Below, one piece after another: positions 8,311-16,065 of a stretch of 45,922 nt of DNA. Each line of letters starts with the position of its first letter. Within the stretch, counting starts at the first letter, position 1. Source of the stretch: Asaia bogorensis. GTDB lineage: Bacteria > Pseudomonadota > Alphaproteobacteria > Acetobacterales > Acetobacteraceae. The position numbers were made by a program, and so were the translations under genes. Under the pieces are notes generated by a model. The model saw nothing but the letters and a program-made list of their open reading frames with translations. It had not been told where the DNA came from and made no database searches. Location: contig CAMDGX010000032.1 of NCBI GenBank assembly GCA_945897825.1, positions 1 to 45,922 of the forward strand. The letters are read 5' to 3'.

Positions 8311-8452
8311 AGAAAAGAATCTTCTTTTTTCTGAAGAAAAAAGAAGCAAAAAAGACTTTCATCCATTTGCACCGTGCCCAGCCGATCCATCACGGCGCAA
8401 ATGGATAGAAAGTTTTTTGGTTCTTTTTTTCAAAAAAGAACGTCCTTCCTGA
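8311..8452. repeat. A/T-rich compound inverted repeat, copy 3 (A-to-B orientation)
   Basis: Hairpin A is at 8321-8346 (12-bp stem CTTCTTTTTTCT, GA loop) and hairpin B at 8420-8441 (10-bp stem GTTCTTTTTT, TC loop). The inner core is the clearest of all copies: ATCCATTTGC at 8361-8370 pairs with GCAAATGGAT at 8397-8406, extended by CCGTG / CACGG. The element lies between convergent genes, and its B end forms the last four codons and the stop of the acetyltransferase gene. Confidence 0.88.
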
Positions 8453-8891
8453 AGAACACTCTCTCGAACCCCCCCTGCTCCCCCCGCCCCGTCTCCACCC
8501 ACCCGGTGCGGGCGTACAGCGCGATGTTCTCCGTCATCGTCTGGTGCGTATAGAGCCGCATCTCCCGAAACCCCCGCCGCCGCGCCTCCTCCCCCGCGAA
8601 GGTGATCAGCGCGCGCCCCAGCCCCCGCCCCTGCGCCGCCGGGTCCACCGCCACGTTGTCCAGCAACAAATGGTCCGGCTCGGCGAGCAACACCACCAGC
8701 CCCGCCACCGGCGCGCCGGCCACCCACACGCACTGCGCGCGGATCAGCGCGGCATAGTCGTCCAGCATCGGCCCCGGCTTCTTGCCGATGCGCGCGATGT
8801 ACATCGTGTAGGCATCGCGCACGATGCGCTCCACCGCCGGCAGGTCGGCGGCATCCGCCGGGCGAATGGACACCTGTTCGTTCGTCGCCAT
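8430..8891 (-). CDS. GNAT family N-acetyltransferase
   Basis: The 153-residue protein has the acetyl-CoA pyrophosphate-binding loop of GNAT enzymes at about residues 82-97 (VDPAAQGRGLGRALI), preceded by the beta-4 strand HLLLDNVAV and followed by MRLYTHQTMTENIALYARTGW, which forms the last strands. The acceptor substrate is unknown. The ATG at 8891 is followed by a typical N-terminal strand (VSIRPADAADLPAVERI). The 3' end is unusual: the last residues DVLF and the TGA lie inside hairpin B of the A/T-rich repeat, with the stop spanning the hairpin loop, so the repeat appears to have replaced or extended the original terminus. Confidence 0.9.
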   Translation of the reverse strand: MATNEQVSIRPADAADLPAVERIVRDAYTMYIARIGKKPGPMLDDYAALIRAQCVWVAGAPVAGLVVLLAEPDHLLLDNVAVDPAAQGRGLGRALITFAGEEARRRGFREMRLYTHQTMTENIALYARTGWVETGRGEQGGFERVFFRKDVLF

Positions 8892-8985
8892 GCGTCGCTC
8901 CCTCCTGCCCCGCCCCCCCACCCTACCGCGCCAGCCCGCCCCGCGGTAGGATGGCCCGTTGCGAACGGAGACCGTGTTGCCCCCC

Positions 8986-10536
8986 ATGTCCGGCGGGTCC
9001 GCTGCCCCAGTGGCCCACCCACACGACGCCCCGGCCCCCGATGGCGCCAGCCTGGTCGACAAGATCCCCCTGTCCGCGGCGGTCGTGCTGCTCCTCGGCT
9101 GCGGCGACGGGACGATCGGTGCCGCCTTCCGCCGCCGAAACCCGCGCAGCCGCGTGATCGGGATCGAGGCGAACCCCCACCTCGCCCACCGCGCCAGCAC
9201 GGTCCTGGACGAAGTCTACTGCCTCGCGCCCGAGCCCGGCCCGCTGCCGCCGCTGCCACCTGCCGACTGCATCCTCCTCGACGCGCGGCTGGTCGCCGCG
9301 CTGGGCCGCCCGGCCGATCTCCTGGCCGAACTGGCGCGCCTGCTGGCCCCGGGCGGCCTCGTCGTGTTCTGCGCGCCAGCGGGCCCGGTGGAGGCCCAGC
9401 ACCAACTGCTGCTCGATGCCGGGTTGCATGCGCTCGACGGCGAGGAGATGCCCTTGCCATCCGCGCCGGATGGCCCCGCGACGCAGATCGTCTGGCGCGC
9501 CGCCACGGGCGCCATCCCGCCATTGCGCGTCTTCTCCACCATGCTCCCCCCGGTCGGCGGCGTCAGCCAGGTCCGCGTGGTCGAGCCGCTGCGCGCCCTG
9601 GCCGGCGAGCCGGCGATCGCCACCGCCATCATCCACCGGCCGGAAGATGTGCCGGACACGCAGGGATCGCCCGGCATCTTCATCCTGCATCGCCCGGCCC
9701 TGCTCGGCGCGGACGGCCTCGCCACGGTCCGCTACCTGATCGCGCGCTCCTGGCTGGTGGTGTGCGAGTTCGACGACCACCCCTCCCAGATCGCCATCCT
9801 GCACCGCTCCGACGTGCACAATTTCGATGCCGTGCACGCCATCCAAACCTCCACCCCCACCCTCGCCGAGGTCCTGGCGCGCGAGAACCCGGAAGTCGCG
9901 GTGTTCCCCAACGCGCTGCACCACCTGCCGGAACCCGCCAACTTCACCGACCCCGACCGCATCACGATGCTGTTCGCCGCCCTGAACCGCGAGGATGACT
10001 GGCCCGGCCACATGGACGCGCTGAACACCGCGGCCGCCAAGGCCGGGGACGCGCTGCATTTCCAGGTGATCGCCGACCAGGCCTTCTTCGATGCGCTGGA
10101 AACCCCGCACAAAACCTTCACCCCGCTCTGCGACTACCCGACCTATCTCGAGATCCTGTCGCGCTGCGAGGTCTCGTTCATGCCGCTGCGCGACACGCTG
10201 TTCAACCGCTGCAAATCCGACCTCAAGTTCCTGGAAGCCGCCGCCCACCGCGCCGTGTCCCTCGCCTCGCCCACCGTCTACGCCGGCAGCATCCGCGACG
10301 GCGAGAACGGCCTGATCTTCACCAGCCCGCACGAACTCCACGACCGGCTGATGCGCCTGGCCACCCGGCGCGACGCCACCCGCGCCATGGCCGAAACCGC
10401 CCGGCGCGACGTGGCCGGGCACCGCATGCTCGCCTACCAGGTGCACGCGCGAACGCAGTGGTACCGCTCGCTGTGGTCACGTCGCGAAGCGCTGCACGCA
10501 GCCCTCCTGGCCCGGGTCCCGTCGCTCGCGGGGTGA
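8986..10536 (+). CDS. Methyltransferase-like domain fused to a glycosyltransferase
   Basis: The N-terminal part carries a class I SAM-binding glycine motif (LLLGCGDGTIG, about residues 36-46) followed by the acidic strand end VIGIEANP and a typical later strand LLAPGGLVVFCAP. From about residue 180 a new domain begins (LRVFSTMLPPVGGVSQVRVVEPLRAL) and ends in a GT4/GT1-like donor-binding region (SDLKFLEAAAHRAVSLAS, then GENGLIFTSP). It may modify a cell-surface glycan, but the acceptor is unknown. Start choice is uncertain: GGAG at 8967-8970 would suit GTG 8974 or TTG 8977, and ATG 8986 is given as the conservative choice. It is divergent from the GNAT gene and ends before a GC-rich repeat. 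Confidence 0.8.
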   Translation: MSGGSAAPVAHPHDAPAPDGASLVDKIPLSAAVVLLLGCGDGTIGAAFRRRNPRSRVIGIEANPHLAHRASTVLDEVYCLAPEPGPLPPLPPADCILLDARLVAALGRPADLLAELARLLAPGGLVVFCAPAGPVEAQHQLLLDAGLHALDGEEMPLPSAPDGPATQIVWRAATGAIPPLRVFSTMLPPVGGVSQVRVVEPLRALAGEPAIATAIIHRPEDVPDTQGSPGIFILHRPALLGADGLATVRYLIARSWLVVCEFDDHPSQIAILHRSDVHNFDAVHAIQTSTPTLAEVLARENPEVAVFPNALHHLPEPANFTDPDRITMLFAALNREDDWPGHMDALNTAAAKAGDALHFQVIADQAFFDALETPHKTFTPLCDYPTYLEILSRCEVSFMPLRDTLFNRCKSDLKFLEAAAHRAVSLASPTVYAGSIRDGENGLIFTSPHELHDRLMRLATRRDATRAMAETARRDVAGHRMLAYQVHARTQWYRSLWSRREALHAALLARVPSLAG

Positions 10537-10558
10537 GGCCGGGTCGCCGCGACGCTTG

Positions 10559-10633
10559 AAAGGAAGACCAGGGCTCTGCCCTGGACCCGCTGGGGCCGAG
10601 GGCCCCAGACCCCCATCACTTCAGGAGGCAAAA
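10559..10633 (+). repeat. GC-rich palindromic element, half copy
   Basis: This stretch matches the left half of the full element at 14990-15100. It contains hairpin CCAGGGC-TCT-GCCCTGG and hairpin CTGGGGCC-GAG-GGCCCCAG followed by ACCCCCATCA. The right half is absent. It lies 22 bases after the stop of the fusion glycosyltransferase gene, where it could act as a terminator-like structure. Confidence 0.75.
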
Positions 10634-10649
10634 AATTCCGCGCACCCCC

Positions 10650-10678
10650 TTGCAACGCTAACATTGGATAGATATATT
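10650..10678 (+). promoter_or_regulatory. Candidate sigma-70 promoter
   Basis: TTGCAA (10650-10655) and TATATT (10673-10678) are separated by exactly 17 bases, close to the sigma-70 consensus and conspicuous in such GC-rich DNA. Predicted transcription would begin near 10685, about 30 bases before the ATG at 10716. Confidence 0.55.
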
Positions 10679-10715
10679 CACTCAACGCGACCCCCACAAA
10701 CCAGCAAAGGCCCCC

Positions 10716-11267
10716 ATGCCCCCGCATCCCTCCCCCCTGGCCGACTCGGTCGCCAAGCTGCGCGTCGCGACACTCGCGACCCCTGCGCACGCTTGGCTCC
10801 CGGAGGCGATCCATGCCCTGATCCTGGCATGCCTCGCCCGCATCTTCGGCCGCCTGGAGGAGATGATCCGCCTGTGGCAAGCCGGCCTGCTGCCGCCCCC
10901 CGCCCATCGCCCGAACACCGCCCGCCCTCGTCCCGCGCCGCGCGCAGCGCGCCAGGACTCGGACTCCGCCCATGCCTTCCCGGTCGCGCGCGGCGGGCGC
11001 AGCGCCGCAGGCAAGCGATCACATGGAGACGGCGAGACGAAGGGAAGCAACCCAGGCCCGACGGCCGTGCGCCTCGCTGTCTCTCCGTCTCCACGTGAAG
11101 AATCCTGCCGTCCGACCCGCGCGCCCGCAGGCGCGCCGCCTCCCCTCCCTCGATGCCTCCCACCACCCGACCGCACGGCGTCCGCCGCGCGAGGAAGTGC
11201 CCTTCCTGAAAAGCGCCCGTCCTGGCATGCGCACAAACGCGCCCTATTTATTCCGCTTTCGTATTGA
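10716..11267 (+). CDS. Hypothetical protein with N-terminal helix and low-complexity tail
   Basis: The product would be 183 residues. The first 65 residues form an ordered-looking amphipathic or hydrophobic helix region (HAWLPEAIHALILACLARIFGRLEEMIRLWQAG). The rest is Pro/Arg/Ala/Ser-rich and looks disordered. I have an impression of similar proteins in Acetobacteraceae, but cannot verify it. A consensus-like promoter lies upstream and AAAGG stands five bases before the ATG. No function is proposed. The low-complexity second half may be spurious and the gene might not be real. Confidence 0.5.
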   Translation: MPPHPSPLADSVAKLRVATLATPAHAWLPEAIHALILACLARIFGRLEEMIRLWQAGLLPPPAHRPNTARPRPAPRAARQDSDSAHAFPVARGGRSAAGKRSHGDGETKGSNPGPTAVRLAVSPSPREESCRPTRAPAGAPPPLPRCLPPPDRTASAARGSALPEKRPSWHAHKRALFIPLSY

Positions 11268-11303
11268 ATCCATTCAAACCCAGCCGTCCCTGGTTCCGCG
11301 CCG

Positions 11304-11864
11304 CTACCTGTTCCCCCCGGGAACCCACAGCACATCCCCGGCACCATTGCCGTTCAGCCGGCGGCCCAGGACGAACAGGTGGTCCGACACCCGGTTCAAG
11401 TAGCGGATCACCGCCGGGTTGACCTCCTCGACATGGGAGAGCGCCACCACGCGCCGCTCGGCGCGGCGCACCAGGGTCCGCGCGAGGTGGGCATGTGCCG
11501 CGCCCGCCGTGCCGCCCGGCAGCACGAAGCTGGACAGCGCCGGCAGCGACGCGTTCATCGCCGCGACCTCCGCCTCCAGCCGCAGCGACGGCGCGTCGGT
11601 CAGGCGCAGCCGCTCGCCCGCGCTACCCGGCACGCACAGGTCGGCGCCGACATCGAACAGGTCGTTCTGGATGCGCGCAAGCATCGCATCGGCCTCCGCA
11701 TCGCCGGCGGCATGCAGCCGCAGCAGCCCCAGCGCCGCGTTGGCCTCGTCGACCTCGCCATAGGCCTCCACGCGCAGCGCGTCCTTCGGCACACGGCTGC
11801 CGTCGCCCAGCGAGGTTTCCCCGCCATCGCCGCCGCGGGTCACCACCCGGTCGATCTTCACCAT
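11304..11864 (-). CDS. Cob(I)alamin adenosyltransferase, PduO/MMAB type
   Basis: The 186-residue enzyme transfers the 5'-deoxyadenosyl group of ATP to reduced corrinoid, making coenzyme B12. It shows the N-terminal ATP loop TRGGDGGETSLG (residues 9-20), the helix motif YGEVDEANAALG (35-46), the Arg-rich VRRAERRVV region and the C-terminal YLNRVSDHLFVLGRR (155-169), all diagnostic of the PduO fold. It is the last gene of the B12-uptake operon, 22 bases after tonB. Its position suggests that imported cobalamin is adenosylated directly after entry. Confidence 0.95.
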   Translation of the reverse strand: MVKIDRVVTRGGDGGETSLGDGSRVPKDALRVEAYGEVDEANAALGLLRLHAAGDAEADAMLARIQNDLFDVGADLCVPGSAGERLRLTDAPSLRLEAEVAAMNASLPALSSFVLPGGTAGAAHAHLARTLVRRAERRVVALSHVEEVNPAVIRYLNRVSDHLFVLGRRLNGNGAGDVLWVPGGNR

Positions 11865-11886
11865 CCGCCTGCCTCCATAAGGTTCG

Positions 11887-12663
11887 CTACATCAATCTGA
11901 ATTCGATCTCGGTGTCGACAATATCCGGCACCGCCTTCCCGTCCCGCCGCGCCGGGGTGAAGCGCCAGGTCAGCGCCTGGTCCCGCGCCGCGCGGTCGAG
12001 GCTGGCCGAGCCGGAGGAGCGGGTAACAAGCACGTTCACCACCTGCCCGCTGCGATCGACAAACAGCTGCAGCCGCACCGTGCCGGATTCGAAACGTAGC
12101 GCAGCGTCGCGCGGGTAGGTCGGCATCCGGTTGCCGGTGTCCGACGTCGCGGCCCGGAAGCGGTTGTTCTCGGGATCGAGCAGATCGGCATGCGGCGGCT
12201 TGCCGGCATCGCCGAGGCGCACCGCCGCCGGCCCCCCGCTGCTGGGTGGCGGCAACAGAGGCGGCAGGGGCGCGGGCTCCGGCGGCGGGGGCTCCGGGAG
12301 AGGTGCGGGGGGTGGCGGTTCCGGTAGCGGCGGGGCGGTTTCGTCAGGTGCCTCCCGGGGCGGAGGCGCGGGCGGCAAGCGCTCCGGCGGCTCGGGCGGC
12401 GGAGGTTCGGGTGGCGGAGGTTCGGGTGGCGGAGGTTCGGGTGGCGGCGGCGGCGCGGGAATGGCGGGGGCGGGGCTGGCGTCGTCGTCATGCGTGGGGT
12501 GCTGCGCCACTCCGCCCTCGCCCAGCACCACGTCGATCGTGGCCGGCTCGGGAACGGACGGCAGGATGCGGCCAACCAGCCCAGGGCCGAACAGCAGCGC
12601 AAGCCAAGCGGCAGCGTGAAGCACCAGCGACAGCCCGCCCCACCGCGACAAGCGCCGCATCAT
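11887..12663 (-). CDS. tonB: TonB energy transducer
   Basis: The 258-residue protein has one N-terminal membrane anchor (LSLVLHAAAWLALLFGPGLVG), a long periplasmic Pro/Glu-rich spacer (about residues 65-135, with repeated PPPPEP units) and a C-terminal TonB domain beginning near MPTYPRDAALRFESGTVRL and ending in IEFRLM. It should pass proton-motive force from ExbB/ExbD to an outer-membrane receptor; neither ExbBD nor a receptor is encoded here. The ATG overlaps the ATPase gene stop as ATGA. Its operon position suggests service to a dedicated cobalamin receptor elsewhere. The spacer is encoded partly by near-identical 15-base tandem repeats. Confidence 0.93.
   Translation of the reverse strand: MMRRLSRWGGLSLVLHAAAWLALLFGPGLVGRILPSVPEPATIDVVLGEGGVAQHPTHDDDASPAPAIPAPPPPPEPPPPEPPPPEPPPPEPPERLPPAPPPREAPDETAPPLPEPPPPAPLPEPPPPEPAPLPPLLPPPSSGGPAAVRLGDAGKPPHADLLDPENNRFRAATSDTGNRMPTYPRDAALRFESGTVRLQLFVDRSGQVVNVLVTRSSGSASLDRAARDQALTWRFTPARRDGKAVPDIVDTEIEFRLM
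12398..12442 (-). repeat. 15-bp tandem repeat in the tonB Pro/Glu spacer
   Basis: About three consecutive copies of a GGTGGCGGAGGTTCG unit (plus-strand sense) encode successive PPPPE units in the TonB spacer. Adjacent sequence is a degenerate continuation. Such repeats can change copy number by slippage and so change spacer length. Confidence 0.7.
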
Positions 12664-13334
12664 GGTGGCAGCAGGCGGGGCGCCGGGTCGAGGCCGTACG
12701 GCAAGCCGAACGCGGCGGCCGCTGCCGGCAACGCGGCCTGGGGCAGGCCATCGGCAATGATGCGCCCGCCCGCCAGCACGACAAGGCGGGTGGCATGATG
12801 CAGCGCGAGCGACAGGTCGTGCAGCACCGCCACCACGCAGGCGCCATCGGCGACACGGGCGCGCAGCAGCGCCATGACCTCATGCGCCGCGGCGGGGTCG
12901 AGGTCGGCGGTCGGCTCGTCGAGCAGCAGCACCTCGGGCGTGCCGGCCAGCACGCGGGCCAGCATGGCGCGGCGCTGCTGGCCGCCGGACAGCCGGTCGA
13001 TCCGCGTGTCGCGCAGTGCCACCAAGCCGCAGGCGGCGATGGCGGCATCGATGGCAGCCGGATCGGCGTCGCCGTGGGGAATGCGGCCGAGGGCGGCAAT
13101 CTCGGCCACCGTCAGGCCCCAGGCGCAGCGCGCCCCCTGCGGCAGCCAAGCCAGAAGGCGCGGATCGGGCCGCCGCCCCCCCGGCAGCAGCCCGGCCAGC
13201 GCGCGCAGCAGCGTGGACTTCCCGGCACCGTTCGGGCCGACCAGGGCCACGAGCTCGCCGCCGCCGGCGCGGAACGGATCGCCGTGCAGCACGGTTCGCC
13301 CGCCCAGCCGCACCGGCGCGGACCACGCGATCAT
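12660..13334 (-). CDS. ABC transporter ATP-binding protein (FecE/BtuD-like)
   Basis: The 224-residue ATPase has Walker A GPNGAGKST (residues 33-41), the Q-loop in LAWLPQGA, signature LSGGQQRRA, Walker B VLLLDEPTADLD and switch His in VAVLHDLS. It belongs to the iron-chelate/B12 import class. Together with the permease and binding protein it forms a complete importer, and the adenosyltransferase at the end of the operon points to cobalamin as the substrate. Its ATG overlaps the permease stop, and its own stop overlaps tonB. It is short for the class, with a compact region between Walker A and the signature. Confidence 0.92.
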   Translation of the reverse strand: MIAWSAPVRLGGRTVLHGDPFRAGGGELVALVGPNGAGKSTLLRALAGLLPGGRRPDPRLLAWLPQGARCAWGLTVAEIAALGRIPHGDADPAAIDAAIAACGLVALRDTRIDRLSGGQQRRAMLARVLAGTPEVLLLDEPTADLDPAAAHEVMALLRARVADGACVVAVLHDLSLALHHATRLVVLAGGRIIADGLPQAALPAAAAAFGLPYGLDPAPRLLPP

Positions 13335-14269
13335 GCCGCCATCCTGCGGGCGATGCGCACCAGGAACGGCGCGCCGATCAGCGCAGTCAGCACCCCCAGC
13401 GGCGGCTCCTGCGAAAGCGGCACCACCAGCGGCGCGGCGCGGGCCACCAGGTCGGCGCCCAGCAGCAGCGCCGCCCCGCCCAGCGCCGAGGCGGCCAGCA
13501 GCGCCGAGGGCCGTTCCCCCAGCATCGGGCGCAGCAGATGCGGCACCACCAGCCCGACAAAGCCGATGCCGCCGCCGATCGCCGTCGCCGCCCCCACCAC
13601 CAGCGCCACCCCCACGGCCGCCAGCGCCAGGGTGCGCGCCACCGGCACGCCCAGGCTCGCCGCCACCTCCTCGCCCAGCGCCAGCGCATCGAGCCCGCGC
13701 CCCAGCCGCAACAGGATGGCCCCGCCCAGCAGGATCGGCGGCGCGGCCAGCGCCACATGCAGCGGCGCGCGGTCGGCCAGCCCGCCCATCAGCCAGAAAA
13801 TCGCCTCCGCCAGGGCATAGGGGTTGGGCGCGAACGCCAGCGCCAGCACCTGCAACGCCGAGGCCAGCGCCGACAACCCCACCCCCGCCAGGATCAGCGA
13901 GGTGGCCGAGGGCATCCGTCCCGCAAAGGCGAACAACACCCCGCACCCCAGCGCCGCGCCGGCCAGCCCCGCCAGCGGCAGGGCGGGCGCGAACAGCGCG
14001 CCGACCCCCCAGTAGAACGCCACCACCGCCCCCAGCCCCGCCGCCCCGCCGATGCCCAGCAGCGACGGGTCGGCCAGCGGGTTGCGCACCGCCCCTTGCA
14101 GCACCGCCCCCGCCAGGCCCAGCCCGCCGCCGATCAGCGCGGCCAGCAGGGCGCGCGGCAGACGCAGCTCCCACAGGATCACGCCGTCCGGCACGCCGAA
14201 CCCTGCCCCGCCGACCAGCAGGGCCAGGCCCATCATGGCCGCGACCAGCAGGGCGAGCCCCCGCTTCAT
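13331..14269 (-). CDS. FecCD-family ABC transporter permease (BtuC-like)
   Basis: The 312-residue integral membrane protein shows about nine to ten hydrophobic segments and FecCD/BtuC family marks: LWELRLPRALLAALIGGGLGLAGAVLQG near the N-terminus, RNPLADPSLLGI, and GFVGLVVPHLLRP, which contains the coupling helix that contacts the ATPase. The substrate is inferred as cobalamin from the operon. Start at 14269 (MKRGLALLVAA) gives an ATGA overlap with the upstream binding-protein gene and places the first membrane helix correctly; a longer start is possible but adds only a Gly/Ala stretch. Confidence 0.92.
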   Translation of the reverse strand: MKRGLALLVAAMMGLALLVGGAGFGVPDGVILWELRLPRALLAALIGGGLGLAGAVLQGAVRNPLADPSLLGIGGAAGLGAVVAFYWGVGALFAPALPLAGLAGAALGCGVLFAFAGRMPSATSLILAGVGLSALASALQVLALAFAPNPYALAEAIFWLMGGLADRAPLHVALAAPPILLGGAILLRLGRGLDALALGEEVAASLGVPVARTLALAAVGVALVVGAATAIGGGIGFVGLVVPHLLRPMLGERPSALLAASALGGAALLLGADLVARAAPLVVPLSQEPPLGVLTALIGAPFLVRIARRMAA

Positions 14270-15045
14270 GGCGCCAGCAGCGCCACCGCCCGCGCCGTCC
14301 ACGGCCCGCCGCAGACGGTCAGCGCCGCGGGCACCTCCCGCCTTGGGTGGCGCGCCAGCAGCGGATGGCCGAGGAACTCCGTGGCGCGCGAGGGCGTCGG
14401 CGGCGGCGGGGCGACCACCAGCAGCACCGACGGCATACGGGCCAGCGCCTCCAGGCTCATCGCCCGCCCGTCCGCCGCGTTGGTCAGCCCGGCCACGCGC
14501 AGCACCGCATCGCGCAGGCTGCTCGGCCCGGCGGTCAGCCCGCGCGGCTCGAGCGCGATGGCCCGGCCGCTGGCCTTCGGCCGATCCAGCCCGGCCTCCA
14601 TCTCCGCCAACAATGCCTCGGCCCGGTCATCCGCGCCAAGCAGATTGCCCAGGCGGCGCGTGGTGGCGCGGATCCCGGCGAAGTCCACCGGCGGGTCGAT
14701 CCGTTCCACCGGAACGCCCCGCCGCTCCAGCGCCGCCAGCGTGGCCCTGGCACCCCACGGCCCGGCGAGCACGAGGGTCGGGCGCAGGGCCAGCACCGCC
14801 TCGGCATCCGCGCGCACCACGGGCACACGGGCGGCCGCCTCGGTCATGACCGACAACGTCGGGTCGCGCGCCAGGAAACTGACGGCGGCGGCACGCGCCG
14901 GGGCGAGGGCCAGGAGATACTGGTCGGTGCAGAGGTTGAGCGAGACGATGCGGGCCGAGGCGGGGAACGCAACCAAGAAGAGAAGCAGGAAGGCCAGGGC
15001 GCCGCCCTGGACCCGCTGGGGCCTGAGGCCCCAGACCCCCATCAT
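14266..15045 (-). CDS. Periplasmic substrate-binding protein (BtuF/FecB-like)
   Basis: The product (about 258 residues) has a hydrophobic export signal (ALAFLLLFLVAFPASA) directly before RIVSLNLCTDQYLLAL, the usual mature start of B12- and siderophore-binding proteins. Later blocks include ALRPTLVLAGPWG, the helix linker region and PREVPAALTVCGGPW near the end. It should capture cobalamin in the periplasm for the permease. The only ATGs giving a signal peptide (15045 or 15042) lie inside the loop of a GC-rich palindromic repeat and lack a Shine-Dalgarno, so the n-region of the signal is repeat-derived. The 3' end overlaps the permease start. Confidence 0.85.
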   Translation of the reverse strand: MMGVWGLRPQRVQGGALAFLLLFLVAFPASARIVSLNLCTDQYLLALAPARAAAVSFLARDPTLSVMTEAAARVPVVRADAEAVLALRPTLVLAGPWGARATLAALERRGVPVERIDPPVDFAGIRATTRRLGNLLGADDRAEALLAEMEAGLDRPKASGRAIALEPRGLTAGPSSLRDAVLRVAGLTNAADGRAMSLEALARMPSVLLVVAPPPPTPSRATEFLGHPLLARHPRREVPAALTVCGGPWTARAVALLAP

Positions 15046-15100
15046 TTGAGGGTGCAGGGGGCTCGGCCCCCTGCCGGGTCCAGGGCAGGGCCCTGGCCTT
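14990..15100. repeat. GC-rich cloverleaf palindromic element, full copy
   Basis: The outer arms, AAGGCCAGGGC plus GCCCTGGACCC (14990-15014) and GGGTCCAGGGC plus GCCCTGGCCTT (15076-15100), form a near-perfect 25-bp inverted repeat. Inside are two tight hairpins: CTGGGGCC-TGA-GGCCCCAG at 15016-15034 and GCAGGGGGC-TCG-GCCCCCTGC at 15054-15074. The bases between the two hairpins carry the two candidate ATG starts of the binding-protein gene on the minus strand. It lies between the CDF gene stop and that gene. Confidence 0.85.
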
Positions 15101-15116
15101 GCTTTCCTGTTGCTTT

Positions 15117-16004
15117 TCACAGCACCAGCACGCCGCTGTGCTTGGCCTTGCCTTCGGGTTCGACATGGATGGTGATGACCAGGCCTTCCATCTCCGCCTT
15201 CAGCGCCGCCTCGATCCGGTCGCAGATTTCGTGCGCGTCGGCCACCGTCATCAGCGCCGGGACCACGAGGTGGAATTCCAGGAAGGTCAGCCGCCCGGCG
15301 TGGCGCATGCGCAGGTCGTGCGCCTCGATCGCGCCTTCGGCATGCGCGCCGACCAGGGTGCGGATGCGCGCCACGATCTCGGCCGCCGGCGCCTCGTCCA
15401 TCAGCCCGCCGACGGATTCGCGGATCACTCGCGCGCCGGAGACCAGGATGTAGAGCGCGGTGGCGGCGGCCAGCAGCGGATCGAGCCACCAGACCCCGGT
15501 CGCCACCGCCAGCGCCAGGCCGGCCAGCACGCCGACGGAGGTCACCACGTCGGACAGCAGGTGGCGCCCATCGGCGGACAGCGCCGGGGAGCGCAGGCGG
15601 CGGCCGGCGCGCACCAGGTGAATGCCCCAGACGAGGTTCAGCGCGCCGGCCGCGGCGTTCAGCGCCACGCCGAGCCAGGGGGCCTCGATCGGGGTGGGGT
15701 TCTGCACCGAGTGCCAGACGTGCTGGAGGATCACGAGGGCCGCGACCACGATCAGCACGCCCTCGATCACGGCGGCGAAGAACTCCGCCTTGTCGTGGCC
15801 GTACGGGTGGTCGGCGTCGGCGGGGCGGGCGGCCAGGCGCAGGGCGACGAAGGCGGCGGTGGAGGCGGCGACGTTGACCACCGACTCGGCCGCGTCGGAG
15901 AACAGCGCGGCACTGCCGGTGACCCACCAGGCCGCGAGCTTCAGCGCGAGCACCATCGCACCCAGCGCGATGCTGCCGGCCGCGATGCGTTCCGCCTGCC
16001 TCAT
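15117..16004 (-). CDS. Cation diffusion facilitator (CDF) metal efflux transporter
   Basis: The 295-residue protein has about six membrane segments and a cytoplasmic C-terminal domain. CDF marks are SAALFSDAAESVVN (residues 31-44), the loop H66-PYGH70-DKAEFF, and HLLSDVVTSVGV, which supplies the second His/Asp pair of the transport site. It exports a divalent metal such as zinc, cobalt or iron by proton antiport; the specificity is not evident. It lies upstream of, and on the same strand as, the B12 operon, separated by the GC-rich repeat. The ATG at 16004 starts a positively charged leader before the first helix. Confidence 0.93.
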   Translation of the reverse strand: MRQAERIAAGSIALGAMVLALKLAAWWVTGSAALFSDAAESVVNVAASTAAFVALRLAARPADADHPYGHDKAEFFAAVIEGVLIVVAALVILQHVWHSVQNPTPIEAPWLGVALNAAAGALNLVWGIHLVRAGRRLRSPALSADGRHLLSDVVTSVGVLAGLALAVATGVWWLDPLLAAATALYILVSGARVIRESVGGLMDEAPAAEIVARIRTLVGAHAEGAIEAHDLRMRHAGRLTFLEFHLVVPALMTVADAHEICDRIEAALKAEMEGLVITIHVEPEGKAKHSGVLVL

Positions 16005-16065
16005 GCGTCGTCCCCAGGATGTCTGCGGCGCGTCGTTGCGGCGCGTGGCCGTGCCGGCGCCGGCC

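Noticed and set aside
12380-12460. CRISPR-like array in the tonB region
   Set aside because: The 15-bp units are adjacent without spacers and encode the TonB Pro/Glu spacer in frame.
15046-15116. Cobalamin riboswitch ahead of the B12 importer
   Set aside because: Only the GC-rich palindrome is present; no B12-box-like segment or room for the full aptamer was seen.
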